Positions 19,340-28,268 of a DNA stretch of 64,000 nt are shown here, piece by piece. Source of the stretch: Fidelibacterota bacterium (GTDB taxonomy: Bacteria; Fidelibacterota; UBA8477; JABMPR01); the NCBI GenBank assembly GCA_018673925.1, contig JABHBL010000072.1:35352-99351 (forward strand), read 5' to 3'. Each line of letters begins with the position of its first letter. Positions within the stretch are counted from its first letter, which is position 1. The translations under genes were made by a program, and so were the position numbers. Below the pieces are notes generated by a model. The model was not told the origin of the DNA. It saw only the letters and a program-made list of their open reading frames with translations, and did no database searches.

Positions 19340-20023
19340 ATGCAATTACTAGATTTACAATCACTTATGGATATGAACATACGTACTGGGGATGTACTCC
19401 TAAATTTGCTTGTAGCATTTTTGTGCGGTTTGGTCATTGCACAAACATACAAAATGACCTTTGGTGGTGCTTCATACTCTAAGAGTATTTCCAACTCCCT
19501 GGTTGTCTTAGCCATGATCACTACCGTTGTCATAATTGTTATTGGAAATAATCTTGCTCGAGCCTTTGGTTTGGTTGGTGCCATGTCAATCATCCGTTTT
19601 CGGACCGCAGTAAAAGACCCTATGGATATTGTCTTCATTTTCTTTTCTCTAACCATAGGTTTGGCTGCCGGTGTGGGACTGGCACAGATAGCTATAATTG
19701 GAACGTTGAGCATAAGTGCTGTATTGCTCATCATGAGTAAGATTGGTTACGGCTCCCACAGAAGTGAGGAAAATTTACTGCAATTCGCATACAGCGGAGA
19801 TCACAATGGTGGAGAACCCCCCTACATGAAGACTATCCAGTCTCATTGTCGATCATATACTATGATCAATGTCAGATCATTGGGAAGCAGCCAACAGTAC
19901 GAGATATCCTATTATGTGACACTCAAAAATGCCTCGAAGGGCAATGAGCTTGTGAAGGAGCTATCCAGTTTGGATGATGTGGACAAAATTAATCTATACT
20001 CGGATGAATCCCTATCTAAGTAG
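19340..20023 (+). CDS. DUF4956 family membrane protein
   Basis: The protein has 227 residues. Helices lie at about 18-36, 50-68 and 95-132, followed by a soluble C-terminal domain of about 90 residues. The family signature is clear in LARAFGLVGAMSIIRFRTAVKDPMD and the Gly/Ala-rich stretch TIGLAAGVGLAQIAIIGT. DUF4956 proteins are regular partners of VTC-domain proteins; the molecular role is not established. It is the third gene of a tight run with the fusion protein and the VTC protein and probably forms a membrane complex with one or both. Confidence 0.8.
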   Translation: MQLLDLQSLMDMNIRTGDVLLNLLVAFLCGLVIAQTYKMTFGGASYSKSISNSLVVLAMITTVVIIVIGNNLARAFGLVGAMSIIRFRTAVKDPMDIVFIFFSLTIGLAAGVGLAQIAIIGTLSISAVLLIMSKIGYGSHRSEENLLQFAYSGDHNGGEPPYMKTIQSHCRSYTMINVRSLGSSQQYEISYYVTLKNASKGNELVKELSSLDDVDKINLYSDESLSK

Positions 20024-20064
20024 CCAAAACTTGCCTTTTCCTCCTGATATGTGAAAGAGAAATT

Positions 20065-21348
20065 ATGGCTTCAATTGCTCTTCATCTTGCACGCATATAC
20101 TTATTTATCAGCGTTTTCTTCAGCATCAGTTGTACAGATCAGGATGCCCAAAATCTGCAACAAGTAGAGGATACGCTTGCCACGGGTGAAGACCACATCC
20201 CACTTATGCTTCGTGGTATTAATCTGGGAAATACACTCGAACCAGGTGATGAAGGCGATTGGAATAACGGTCCTGCACTTGAGTACTATTTTGATGATTA
20301 TAAATCTGCTGGCTTTACCTGTATTCGGATTCCAGTAAGATGGGGCAGCCATACATTGGATGTTCCACCTTACACAGTAGATCGAAACTGGATGGCGCGC
20401 ATCTACCAGGTAGTTAGCTGGGGTCTTGATCGTGATCTCTATATCATCCTCAACGCGCATCATGATAATTGGATCAAAGAAAACTATTCAGGTGCGAATG
20501 TCGCCAGGTTTGAGTCCATCTGGAGCCAGATATCAGAAAGGTTCAAGGACAAATCAGATAAACTATTCTTTGAGATAATTAATGAGCCCCATGGTTTGAC
20601 CGCTGAACAGGTAGATGATCTAAATACCAGAATATTGTCCATCATCCGGACAAATAATCCGACTAGAAAGGTAATCTATTCTGGTCACGAATGGTCTGCG
20701 ATTGAGCAAATGATGTCAGCCAGGATTCTCGATGATGAACACCTCATGGCGTATTGGCACTCATATGATCCCTGGTCATTTGCAGGTGAAGGGCAGGGGA
20801 CATGGGGAACTGCAGAAGATATCAGCACCACTATGAGCATGTTCGAGCAAGCAGGTGATTGGTCAGCAGCCAATAATATTCCGGTAATGATTAGTGAATT
20901 TGGAGCCGTTCACGCATGTGATTACAATTCCAGAATGCGTCATTATGCAACTTATGTTGAAGAAGCAGTTCGCAATAATATCCCCTTCCAGGTATGGGAT
21001 GATGGAGGATTGTTCAGAATCTATGGCAGAGAAGACAGAACCTGGCCAGAAGTTAAAAATATTCTCATGTATGCACATCCCGATGGACCAACGGATCTGA
21101 GGATAATAAATGTTAGCTTCAATAAAATAAAAGTGACTTGGAGAAACCGTACATCTGAGAATGACAAAATCTTCATTCAACGGCGGGTTGGGGATGGACC
21201 TTTTGAGGGAATTGCAGAGTTGACTAGTGAGTCTGAGCAATATGAAGACAGTGATCTTTCTGTAGGTACACTCTATGATTATCGAATTCTGGCACCCATA
21301 GATTCAAATCTTATTTACTACTCATATCCCATTCGTGGTGGCCTATAA
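20065..21348 (+). CDS. GH5 endoglucanase-like lipoprotein with C-terminal FN3 domain
   Basis: The protein has 427 residues with a lipoprotein signal (YLFISVFFSISC, Cys23). The GH5 barrel spans about 48-335, with LRGINLGNTLEPGDEGDW at the first strand, RIPVRWG, the acid/base in EIINEPHG (E174) and the nucleophile in VMISEFGAVH (E278). These are typical of endo-acting beta-glucanases of GH5. A fibronectin III-like domain (about 338-420, PTDLRIINVSFNKIKVTWRN) closes the protein. It lies 41 nt after the DUF4956 gene, so it may belong to that operon. Unlike the upstream GH5 enzyme it has no CBM6 and no sorting domain and is instead lipid-anchored. Confidence 0.85.
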   Translation: MASIALHLARIYLFISVFFSISCTDQDAQNLQQVEDTLATGEDHIPLMLRGINLGNTLEPGDEGDWNNGPALEYYFDDYKSAGFTCIRIPVRWGSHTLDVPPYTVDRNWMARIYQVVSWGLDRDLYIILNAHHDNWIKENYSGANVARFESIWSQISERFKDKSDKLFFEIINEPHGLTAEQVDDLNTRILSIIRTNNPTRKVIYSGHEWSAIEQMMSARILDDEHLMAYWHSYDPWSFAGEGQGTWGTAEDISTTMSMFEQAGDWSAANNIPVMISEFGAVHACDYNSRMRHYATYVEEAVRNNIPFQVWDDGGLFRIYGREDRTWPEVKNILMYAHPDGPTDLRIINVSFNKIKVTWRNRTSENDKIFIQRRVGDGPFEGIAELTSESEQYEDSDLSVGTLYDYRILAPIDSNLIYYSYPIRGGL

Positions 21349-21374
21349 CTTTTTACCATAGAAATATTTGATCG

Positions 21375-21394
21375 TGGTCCTAGCTGTCGGACCA
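21375..21394. terminator. Possible weak stem-loop between convergent genes
   Basis: TGGTCC, an 8-base loop and GGACCA form a perfect 6-bp stem 26 nt after the GH5 stop, in the gap between convergent genes (21349-21553). There is no T-run on either side, so terminator function is uncertain. Nothing else was seen in this gap. Confidence 0.25.
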
Positions 21395-21553
21395 ACAACG
21401 CTGATTGAGAAAGACCATATACCAAAGGTGTATCATCTTATTACTTACACTATGATGTCGGCAGATTGCACGTATAGTGCACAAGTAAATGGCTGATTTA
21501 TAAGTTCCTTTCTCATGGATTTAATACGATTTATCCAAAATGTTTGGAAAGTC

Positions 21554-23170
21554 TTAAAACTGTCTTGAAGCACTAAGACTGAAACGGTAAAGCAATTCAC
21601 CATTTTCATGCTCGAATCGAGTACGTAGTCTAAGTCGTTGTAGTCCAGTGACTTTGGCCGAGAGTGAAATCTCAGGCAGGTGCCTGGTTCTAAAACTGGA
21701 TTCTCCCAGGATGCGATAAAGAAAAACCTCATCATAAAGATCCACATCCAACCAGGGGAGGATATCCCTACCTATCGAGGCATACACACGACCACCTTCA
21801 CTCAGATAGGAGAACATGGCCATTCCACCAGCATTCAGCTGATAGGACTGTGAGGTGAACTTCCGGTGGCTCAGCGAGAGGCCGAATATTTTGATTTGCC
21901 TGCTGGTTCCATCTCCGCGGAAACTGGTTTGGCCCGTGATGCTCATTCCTGAGTTCAAAATGAGGCTCAAATTAGTATTAAAAGTATGTCTTGCAGCTTT
22001 CTCATACTCAGTTTCAGCTGTATCCAGTAAATCGACTACATTCTCTCGATAACTGTAGCGAGAGATACTGATCAGAGATCGCCAGGGTCTCCAATTTATG
22101 GAAGCACGAAAACGCGTGAGGGAGATCGCACTCTGAAATTGAGATTGATCCTGTAAATCGAGGTCGAATTCACTATAGCCTCTGATTCGAAGACTGGAAC
22201 TCAATTTCGCCGTAGAGCCAAGTAAGAGATAATTTCTGGAAAATGCCCCTGATTCAGTTTCGCCGATGATACCAACCTGGACCTTTCCCCATTTAAATCT
22301 TTCTTCATCAAGCAGTCCAAATTTATTGCGATTGATCTGATCCTGAATGCCATTGACGTTTGACATAAGACCAGCGGCCACAGCCACAATTCTTCGATCT
22401 GATCTCCAGGTCAGACCCAGACCATCGATGGTGCCTAACATTGAGAATTGAGGGTGATACATTCGTCCCAACAAGTAACTAAATCGACTTTCTGGATTGT
22501 CATAACTCAACATGATGGAGTAAATACTGGTTTGGGAACTGGAATCTCTTGAGGAACGATTACTACGTAAATAGGTACTTACATCCAGATGCCTAATTCC
22601 AAGATCCAGAACTTTGAATTGACCATAAATAGAGCCCCTTGTTTCCCTTACCCCACTGGTGTCACCCCCTCGGTCTGAAACTCGTGTTGAGATATAACCC
22701 GCAAAAGTGGGGGTAAATCGATCTGATTCCAGACTCATGTTACTGGGGCTTCGTGGAGTGTAGGAACTACTGTCCAGGAATACCTGAACCACGGGCTTTG
22801 ATTCAGCAGTATCCACAAATACAGTGGTTGGAGTGGATTGAAGTAATGTTGGTAAAGTGATTTTAACCTGAACATCATCCCCAATTTCCCAGAGTATGGC
22901 AACGGGATCCATGGACTCCATAGCAGAAGATGCACCACTGGTTTGAGAGATGCTGGCAATACCCAACCAAACATCATTGCGGTAGACTTGAACACTATCA
23001 CCAATTTGTATACCGGCTTTTTTTCCAAGATCGATGTAGGCTTGATCACGGCTTATATAGGTAATTGAGCCATCGATGGTTTCCTGCCCAAATAGCACCC
23101 CAGTCAAAAGCGTCCCTACCAATAGATTGACGACAATAGTTTTAATCAAAACTCGCATTATTCCCCGCAT
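21554..23170 (-). CDS. Outer-membrane beta-barrel protein of a multiheme cytochrome operon
   Basis: About 538 residues from ATG 23170, which sits one base after the stop of the preceding cytochrome gene with GGTGA eight bases upstream; ATG 23158 is an alternative. The signal peptide ends LTGVLFGQ. Residues of about 28-110 form an SH3-like periplasmic domain (GSITYISRDQAYIDLGKKAGIQIGDSVQVY). From about 150 on the sequence is alternating polar/hydrophobic strands with turns, ending FSLSASRQF with a C-terminal Phe, as in outer-membrane barrels. Being last in an operon with three multiheme cytochromes, it is a candidate porin sheath or outer-membrane partner for them. There is no sequence-level match to MtrB that I can assert. 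Confidence 0.68.
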   Translation of the reverse strand: MRGIMRVLIKTIVVNLLVGTLLTGVLFGQETIDGSITYISRDQAYIDLGKKAGIQIGDSVQVYRNDVWLGIASISQTSGASSAMESMDPVAILWEIGDDVQVKITLPTLLQSTPTTVFVDTAESKPVVQVFLDSSSYTPRSPSNMSLESDRFTPTFAGYISTRVSDRGGDTSGVRETRGSIYGQFKVLDLGIRHLDVSTYLRSNRSSRDSSSQTSIYSIMLSYDNPESRFSYLLGRMYHPQFSMLGTIDGLGLTWRSDRRIVAVAAGLMSNVNGIQDQINRNKFGLLDEERFKWGKVQVGIIGETESGAFSRNYLLLGSTAKLSSSLRIRGYSEFDLDLQDQSQFQSAISLTRFRASINWRPWRSLISISRYSYRENVVDLLDTAETEYEKAARHTFNTNLSLILNSGMSITGQTSFRGDGTSRQIKIFGLSLSHRKFTSQSYQLNAGGMAMFSYLSEGGRVYASIGRDILPWLDVDLYDEVFLYRILGESSFRTRHLPEISLSAKVTGLQRLRLRTRFEHENGELLYRFSLSASRQF

Positions 23171-23171
23171 G

Positions 23172-23993
23172 TTATTCATCACCCCTGGGATGACAGAAGA
23201 AACAGTCGTTTGATACCACACCACTGCGTGGATATGTTAGACCGTTACGACGCTCACAATCATTACCATCGCAGTGCTCATCATTCATATCAGCTTCATC
23301 ATGACAACCAGATCCAAAACAAGTAAACACTTGATATGCACCGGATTGCTCATGACAATCTGAACAGGCATCCCACTCTCCACGATGTTTTCCACTATGA
23401 ATAGGGAAGAAGACGTCATGATTGATTGCCAGGATTTGATCCCAACGGGTCGGTGCGTGGCAGGTTGAACAATCTGTCCGGGGAGAAAGATCAGCGTGAG
23501 CAGGTAGTTCAATACTGAATTCTGACTCATGACACTCCTGACAATCCAACGAAGGCATCTTTCCAGGCGTTGTATGACATAAATAGCAATCCTGTGACTG
23601 GTGGGCTGCAACCAGTGGAAACAGGGTCTCATTGTGTCGACGATAGGCCATAGCGGGATCCCAGTTCTGAGGGCTATGGCAGGTTTCACAATCACTTCCC
23701 CAATAGTTCTGGTGGGTATCCTGATGGCAGTTCACACAATCCAAACCCTTGGTGGAGAAACTATGGAAATCTTGGATTGTTTCTCCAGAATGACATTGGG
23801 TGCATGCCAAATCTGCGTGTTTGTAAAGCAACCTGAAATCTGTAGTCTGATTGTGATCGAAACGGGGTGTCTCAGATAGGGGAATCCAGGATTCTGATTG
23901 GTGACAATCCAGACAGGCCTGGTCCTCCACCATTTGTGAGTGCCCAAACAAAGGAAGCAGAACCAGAAGAAATATGAATCTATTGCGTTTCAT
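23172..23993 (-). CDS. Multiheme c-type cytochrome, about 10 hemes
   Basis: The protein has 273 residues with a signal peptide (RFIFLLVLLPLFGHSQ). Nine CXXCH motifs are visible (CLDCH, CTQCH, CVNCH, CETCH, CYLCH, CQECH, CSTCH, CSDCH, CFFCH), plus one CX4CH (CFGSGCH). Extra His residues in RFDH, KHAD, AAHQ and SGKH are likely distal ligands. The last ~75 residues (FPIHSGKHRGEW to HPRGDE) match the C-terminal module of the 884-aa cytochrome encoded just upstream, showing common descent. It overlaps that gene by 14 nt. It should be periplasmic or surface-exposed and pass electrons between the larger cytochromes and the barrel protein. The direction of flow is unknown. Confidence 0.88.
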   Translation of the reverse strand: MKRNRFIFLLVLLPLFGHSQMVEDQACLDCHQSESWIPLSETPRFDHNQTTDFRLLYKHADLACTQCHSGETIQDFHSFSTKGLDCVNCHQDTHQNYWGSDCETCHSPQNWDPAMAYRRHNETLFPLVAAHQSQDCYLCHTTPGKMPSLDCQECHESEFSIELPAHADLSPRTDCSTCHAPTRWDQILAINHDVFFPIHSGKHRGEWDACSDCHEQSGAYQVFTCFGSGCHDEADMNDEHCDGNDCERRNGLTYPRSGVVSNDCFFCHPRGDE

Positions 23994-26634
23994 TGGATTT
24001 CTTCTCAGTGGGTTGTGGCAGCGTTCTCATCTTGAAGAAATTCAGGAGGTTACCCTCGCAATCATCTTCATCGCCATTGGGGTGGCATGTCAGGCAATCC
24101 AGGGGGGTAACACCCGATACTGGGTATGTATGACCATTGCAGCTCTCACAATCAGCACCCTCACAGTGTTCATTATTCATTTCGGTTACATTATGACAAC
24201 CCCCGCCGAAACATGTGAAAACCGCAAAATCATTGGCATCAACATGGCATTGAGAACAATCGTTCCACTCATTGCGATGTTGACCACTGTAGATAGGGAA
24301 AGATTGCCCATCGTGATCAAAGGTTGAAGGCTCCCAGGCAGTCATGGAATGACATGATTCGCAATCCAGGGGAAAGGAAGCAGAAGCATGCGGCGGATTA
24401 GTGGCTGAATTATAATCCGGTAGGTGACAACTTCCATCGGCGCAGGTTCTTGGTGTAGGAATTATTTCCCAGGGGGTGTGGCAACTCTGGCATTCTGTAC
24501 TTTCATGTGCTCCTTCAAGGGCGTAGCCCGTTGTCTGGGTGTCATGGACAAATTGTGATGGTAACCAGGCAGTGGTGGTATGACAATCCGTGCAAGACTG
24601 AGAAAATCCCATAGTTTCATGTGGGGGATTGCTTGAGGTTGAATAATTATCCTGATGGCAAGAAGCTGAGGCACAGTTTCTGATCTCAGTAGGAGGCTCC
24701 CAGCTCTCGTGACAGCTGCTGCAATTAATACTCAGGTGAGCTCCATCTGAGAGAAAACCGGTTGTTTCAACATCATGGGAAAAAGTACCTGGAATCCAGG
24801 CCGTGCTATTATGACAGTTGGCACAGTCAGTAGGAAAGGATAACTCAGCATGAGGTGGGTCTGAAGTTCCACTGTATTGAACCATATGACAGGTCACACA
24901 GCTGATTGATGTGGCACTATGGTCAAAGATGGACGGCTCCCAAACATCCTGGGAATGACAAGTCTCACAAAGATTCTCTGGAAACCCGTTTGCATCATGA
25001 TCCGGATCGCTGGTGTTATCGAAATTAATCTGATGACAGGCGAAGCAATCTGCAGAGAGTCCGGTCCATTGTGCTGTCTCATGACAAGCAAAACAATTTT
25101 CTGGTAGCAGAGCGAGATGCGCACCTTGTATGGCGAAACCCGTCAGATTAGCATTATGATCGAATGAGGATGGTTTCCAGGTCACCTGACTATGGCAAAT
25201 TATACAATCCTGACTAAAGCCATATTGGGTATGATCAGGACTGGGACTGGTGCTTGTTGAAGTATAATCTTGGAGGTGACAACCCTGACATTCCGTGGGT
25301 AAATCATAGCCATCGGCATGGCATGTCATGCATTCAATTTCAGTATGAGCCCCCTGTAGCGGAAAGGCAGTCTGGGTATGATCAATTTCTTCTGAACTCC
25401 AATTTACTGTCGTATGACATACATCGCAAGTCGTTGGCATACTGCTAGTTACATGATTAGGCTCAAGCGATTCATCATAGTCTGACTGGTGACAATCTAC
25501 ACATTCAGATGGCTGTGCTGAGTATGGAGCTACCGTATGACAGGCCTCACAACTTGGTCCAATGTGAGCTCCAGTTAATGGATACTCAGAGTCCCTGTCA
25601 TGATCCCATAAACTTGGTAGCCAGGCTGTAACAGTGTGGCAATCTTCACAGGTCTCTCCAAATTCTGCATCCTCATGCGGAGGAACAACAGTCGCCTCCC
25701 AATTGTTCTGATGACAGCCAGAACATAACTCTGGTGTATTATCAAAATTCTGGTCAGCATGACAATCCAAACAAAGTGTTGTCTCGTGGGCTCCCTCCAG
25801 CAGAAAACCAGTTTGCTCATGCAGGAATGTGGAATTCCAGGTAAAACTGTCGTGGCAGGATTGACAATCCAGTGGAAACCCTTCTGTCTGATGAGGAGGT
25901 TGGAGAGTGGCATTAAATTCATTTATATGGCAATCTACGCATTCTGCGGGTGTATTATCTGCACTTTGCATATGGCAACTCCCACAGGTAGCAGTGTTAT
26001 GCATTCCCAGTAAATAGTAGTCAGTATCATTGTGATTGAAGATTGAATTCGTCCAGTGAGCGCTCTGAGGAGCATGACAGGATTCACAATCGTTCCCGAG
26101 ATTCAGAATTTGATGAGATGGATCATCACTTTCATTATAGTCTGAGGAATGACAACCAGCACAATCCAGGGGCAGCGTGGCCCCAGAACCAGGATTATTC
26201 AGATGACAACTTTCACAGCTCAAACTTCGATGGGGTCCCTGGAGCGGAAAATTTGTCAGGTCATGGTTTTGCTGTTGAGTCGATAGAGTCCATGTATCCG
26301 GACTATGGCAGCGTTCACAATCCTGTCCCCATTGATCATTATGAATATCTTCATGACAGGTCACACAATCCGATGAGACCTGACCAAAATTGTGTTTCTC
26401 AGCCGGTGTTGAGCCAGTGTGGCAATTTCCACAATCAATGTCAGCGTGGGTTCCAATTAACTCGTATCCCGTCATGATATGATCAAAATTCTGACCGATA
26501 TCAGAACTCCAATCACCACCAGCATGACAAACTTCGCAGGTTAAATCTGTTTCAATATCAGAATCATCCTGAGCCAGGGCAAGATTGCTTAGGATGAAGA
26601 GGGACAGAGTAAGCAGTAACCTCATCGCTTTCAT
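23980..26634 (-). CDS. Giant modular multiheme cytochrome c, about 33 hemes
   Basis: The protein has 884 residues with a signal peptide ending NLALAQ. I count 30 CXXCH motifs and three CX4CH motifs (CASASCH, CADGSCH, CFGGGCH). They fall in a regular array of eleven units marked by a Trp-Pro-Ser-Phe-Asp-His-like box (for example AWLPSLWDH, TWKPSSFDH, AWEPSTFDH). Each unit is about 75 residues with three hemes. Conserved His residues in FDH, GAH and PPH could be distal ligands, one per heme; the eighth interval has only two hemes. The final module carries EHCEGADC and HPNGDED and is shared with the 273-aa cytochrome. There is no lipobox or obvious sorting domain. The start overlaps the 20-heme gene by ATGA. 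Electron wire or capacitor functions are both possible. Confidence 0.9.
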   Translation of the reverse strand: MKAMRLLLTLSLFILSNLALAQDDSDIETDLTCEVCHAGGDWSSDIGQNFDHIMTGYELIGTHADIDCGNCHTGSTPAEKHNFGQVSSDCVTCHEDIHNDQWGQDCERCHSPDTWTLSTQQQNHDLTNFPLQGPHRSLSCESCHLNNPGSGATLPLDCAGCHSSDYNESDDPSHQILNLGNDCESCHAPQSAHWTNSIFNHNDTDYYLLGMHNTATCGSCHMQSADNTPAECVDCHINEFNATLQPPHQTEGFPLDCQSCHDSFTWNSTFLHEQTGFLLEGAHETTLCLDCHADQNFDNTPELCSGCHQNNWEATVVPPHEDAEFGETCEDCHTVTAWLPSLWDHDRDSEYPLTGAHIGPSCEACHTVAPYSAQPSECVDCHQSDYDESLEPNHVTSSMPTTCDVCHTTVNWSSEEIDHTQTAFPLQGAHTEIECMTCHADGYDLPTECQGCHLQDYTSTSTSPSPDHTQYGFSQDCIICHSQVTWKPSSFDHNANLTGFAIQGAHLALLPENCFACHETAQWTGLSADCFACHQINFDNTSDPDHDANGFPENLCETCHSQDVWEPSIFDHSATSISCVTCHMVQYSGTSDPPHAELSFPTDCANCHNSTAWIPGTFSHDVETTGFLSDGAHLSINCSSCHESWEPPTEIRNCASASCHQDNYSTSSNPPHETMGFSQSCTDCHTTTAWLPSQFVHDTQTTGYALEGAHESTECQSCHTPWEIIPTPRTCADGSCHLPDYNSATNPPHASASFPLDCESCHSMTAWEPSTFDHDGQSFPIYSGQHRNEWNDCSQCHVDANDFAVFTCFGGGCHNVTEMNNEHCEGADCESCNGHTYPVSGVTPLDCLTCHPNGDEDDCEGNLLNFFKMRTLPQPTEKKSNETQ

Positions 26635-28268
26635 CGCTTGAAATCCCCAAAACTATGGCAGTCCTGACACTTATGAGGTATGGGTTTAAACCGGATGGTA
26701 TTCAGCTGTGGTTCAAATTTATGACATTGACCACATGCTAAATCCAGGTGTTGATCATCCAGGGTGAATTCAGTCAAACCGAAATGGTCGAATTCTGGAA
26801 TTTTCCAATTCTGAGTAGAATGACAATCGTCACAAACTTGTTCCTCAAACTGTTTCGCATGGACATCGCCATGGCAGCTGTTACAACTGGTATCAGTATC
26901 CTCATACTGGATTATCTCAACATTACTGATATGACAGGCTGAACAATCCAGATCCTCATGTTTTCCGGAGAGGGGGAAAAAGGTTGAGGCATGGTCGAAG
27001 GATAAATCAACCCAATCAGATGTCTTATGACAGTTCTCGCACCAGGTTTCATTTTGTTGATATCCAGTAAACTGCTCTCCATGAATTGTAGTATGACAGG
27101 ACTTACAGGATAGGGGCTCCCAGCGATATACGGGTTCAAAATCTTGCTCGTGGCAAAAGATACAAGGTTGAGCAAGATGGGCTCCGTCGATGGCAAATCG
27201 AGTGTTACGATGTTCTATCACCCCGAATAATGGAGGGAAGAAGCCTCGAACGCTATGGCATTGATCACAAGAATTGTCACGTTCTGGTTTCTGAAAGATT
27301 CCGTCATGGTTATCTGGATGACAGTCAGAACACAGATCAAAGCTTGAAGCCAGATTAAACCGGTTTTTACTGGTATGGCACAATTCGCACTCGACGGTAG
27401 CGTGTTTACCAACGAGTGGATAGCGCGTTACCTGGTGATTAAATGCCCCAGCCACATCTTCCTGTTTAAAAGTACTCTCAGTATGACATTTGAGACAATT
27501 TGAGCCAAATGATCCTTTGTGTTCATCCGCATGGCAATTGGTACAGAGATTAAATTTCAAACCGGTAAATTGCTGAGCCTGGAAGTCACCTACGGCATCT
27601 TGGGTTGCTGTGTGGCATTTTTCACATTCAAGCTGTTTATGGGCTCCACGAATAGGAAAATTGGTATCAAAATCGTGATCGTAGTTATCTCTGGCGTCAG
27701 TCCAGTTGACTTCACTGTGACAATCGTCGCAGGTTTGGTCTACGAATTCGTTTGCATGAACATCCACATGACAGGTGGCGCATTCAGATCCCAATCCCAG
27801 GAATGTGGAGGAGAGAACATCGCTAGTTTTTTTAGATTTAGCATAATCCAGAATATCATCTGATATAATAAATTCGCTTTTGTGGCATTCATTGCAATTC
27901 AGTTTGAGGTGTTTACCCTCAAGCTCATAGCCCGTTTGTACATGGTCGAAATCTTTCTGAGATGGTTCCCAGTGAATCATTTCAAAATTTCTATTCATAT
28001 GATCAGTGTGACATTCCAGGCAATCGTTTTCCTCGAGATTACCATGAAAGCCAAGTTCATCCTCAATCCTGGTTTGGATTGGTGTATGACATTCCAGGCA
28101 TTTTGGGCTTAAATCTTTGCTACCCCAGGTATGGCAACTAAGACAGTTGGTGAGTCCCGATAAATGGGCATGTGGCTCTGCCAAAGCTCCAGGGCTCAAT
28201 TGGGCCTCCAGAGTTACAGGATACAGGAGGAGAAAAAATAATCCTAGAGTTGCAAGAGTTGATTTCAC
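26631..28268 (-). CDS. Multiheme c-type cytochrome, about 20 hemes
   Basis: The protein has 545 residues; the start is GTG at 28268, overlapping the flavoprotein stop (GTGA). The signal peptide ends VTLEAQ. Twenty CXXCH motifs were counted. The N-terminus (PHAHLSGLTNCLSCHTWG..KCLECHTPI..GFHGNLEENDCLECHTDH) resembles the opening of other multiheme proteins with paired CXXCH. Six repeats of the pattern F-x-L-x-G-x-H-x4-C-x2-CH follow (for example YPLVGKHATVECELCH, FPLSGKHEDLDCSACH), the same unit used in the 33-heme protein. The likely place is the periplasm, receiving electrons from or giving them to the cytochrome-b-like protein encoded two genes upstream. Confidence 0.9.
   Translation of the reverse strand: MKSTLATLGLFFLLLYPVTLEAQLSPGALAEPHAHLSGLTNCLSCHTWGSKDLSPKCLECHTPIQTRIEDELGFHGNLEENDCLECHTDHMNRNFEMIHWEPSQKDFDHVQTGYELEGKHLKLNCNECHKSEFIISDDILDYAKSKKTSDVLSSTFLGLGSECATCHVDVHANEFVDQTCDDCHSEVNWTDARDNYDHDFDTNFPIRGAHKQLECEKCHTATQDAVGDFQAQQFTGLKFNLCTNCHADEHKGSFGSNCLKCHTESTFKQEDVAGAFNHQVTRYPLVGKHATVECELCHTSKNRFNLASSFDLCSDCHPDNHDGIFQKPERDNSCDQCHSVRGFFPPLFGVIEHRNTRFAIDGAHLAQPCIFCHEQDFEPVYRWEPLSCKSCHTTIHGEQFTGYQQNETWCENCHKTSDWVDLSFDHASTFFPLSGKHEDLDCSACHISNVEIIQYEDTDTSCNSCHGDVHAKQFEEQVCDDCHSTQNWKIPEFDHFGLTEFTLDDQHLDLACGQCHKFEPQLNTIRFKPIPHKCQDCHSFGDFKR

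Noticed and set aside
26043..26477. 144-aa plus-strand frame and other antisense frames over the cytochrome genes
   Set aside because: Antisense to dense CXXCH coding sequence; their composition mirrors the heme motif repeats and they have no start signals.
24000..28260. Regular repeats resembling a CRISPR or tandem DNA repeat
   Set aside because: The periodicity is at protein level (heme modules); the DNA units are diverged and coding throughout, with no spacers.
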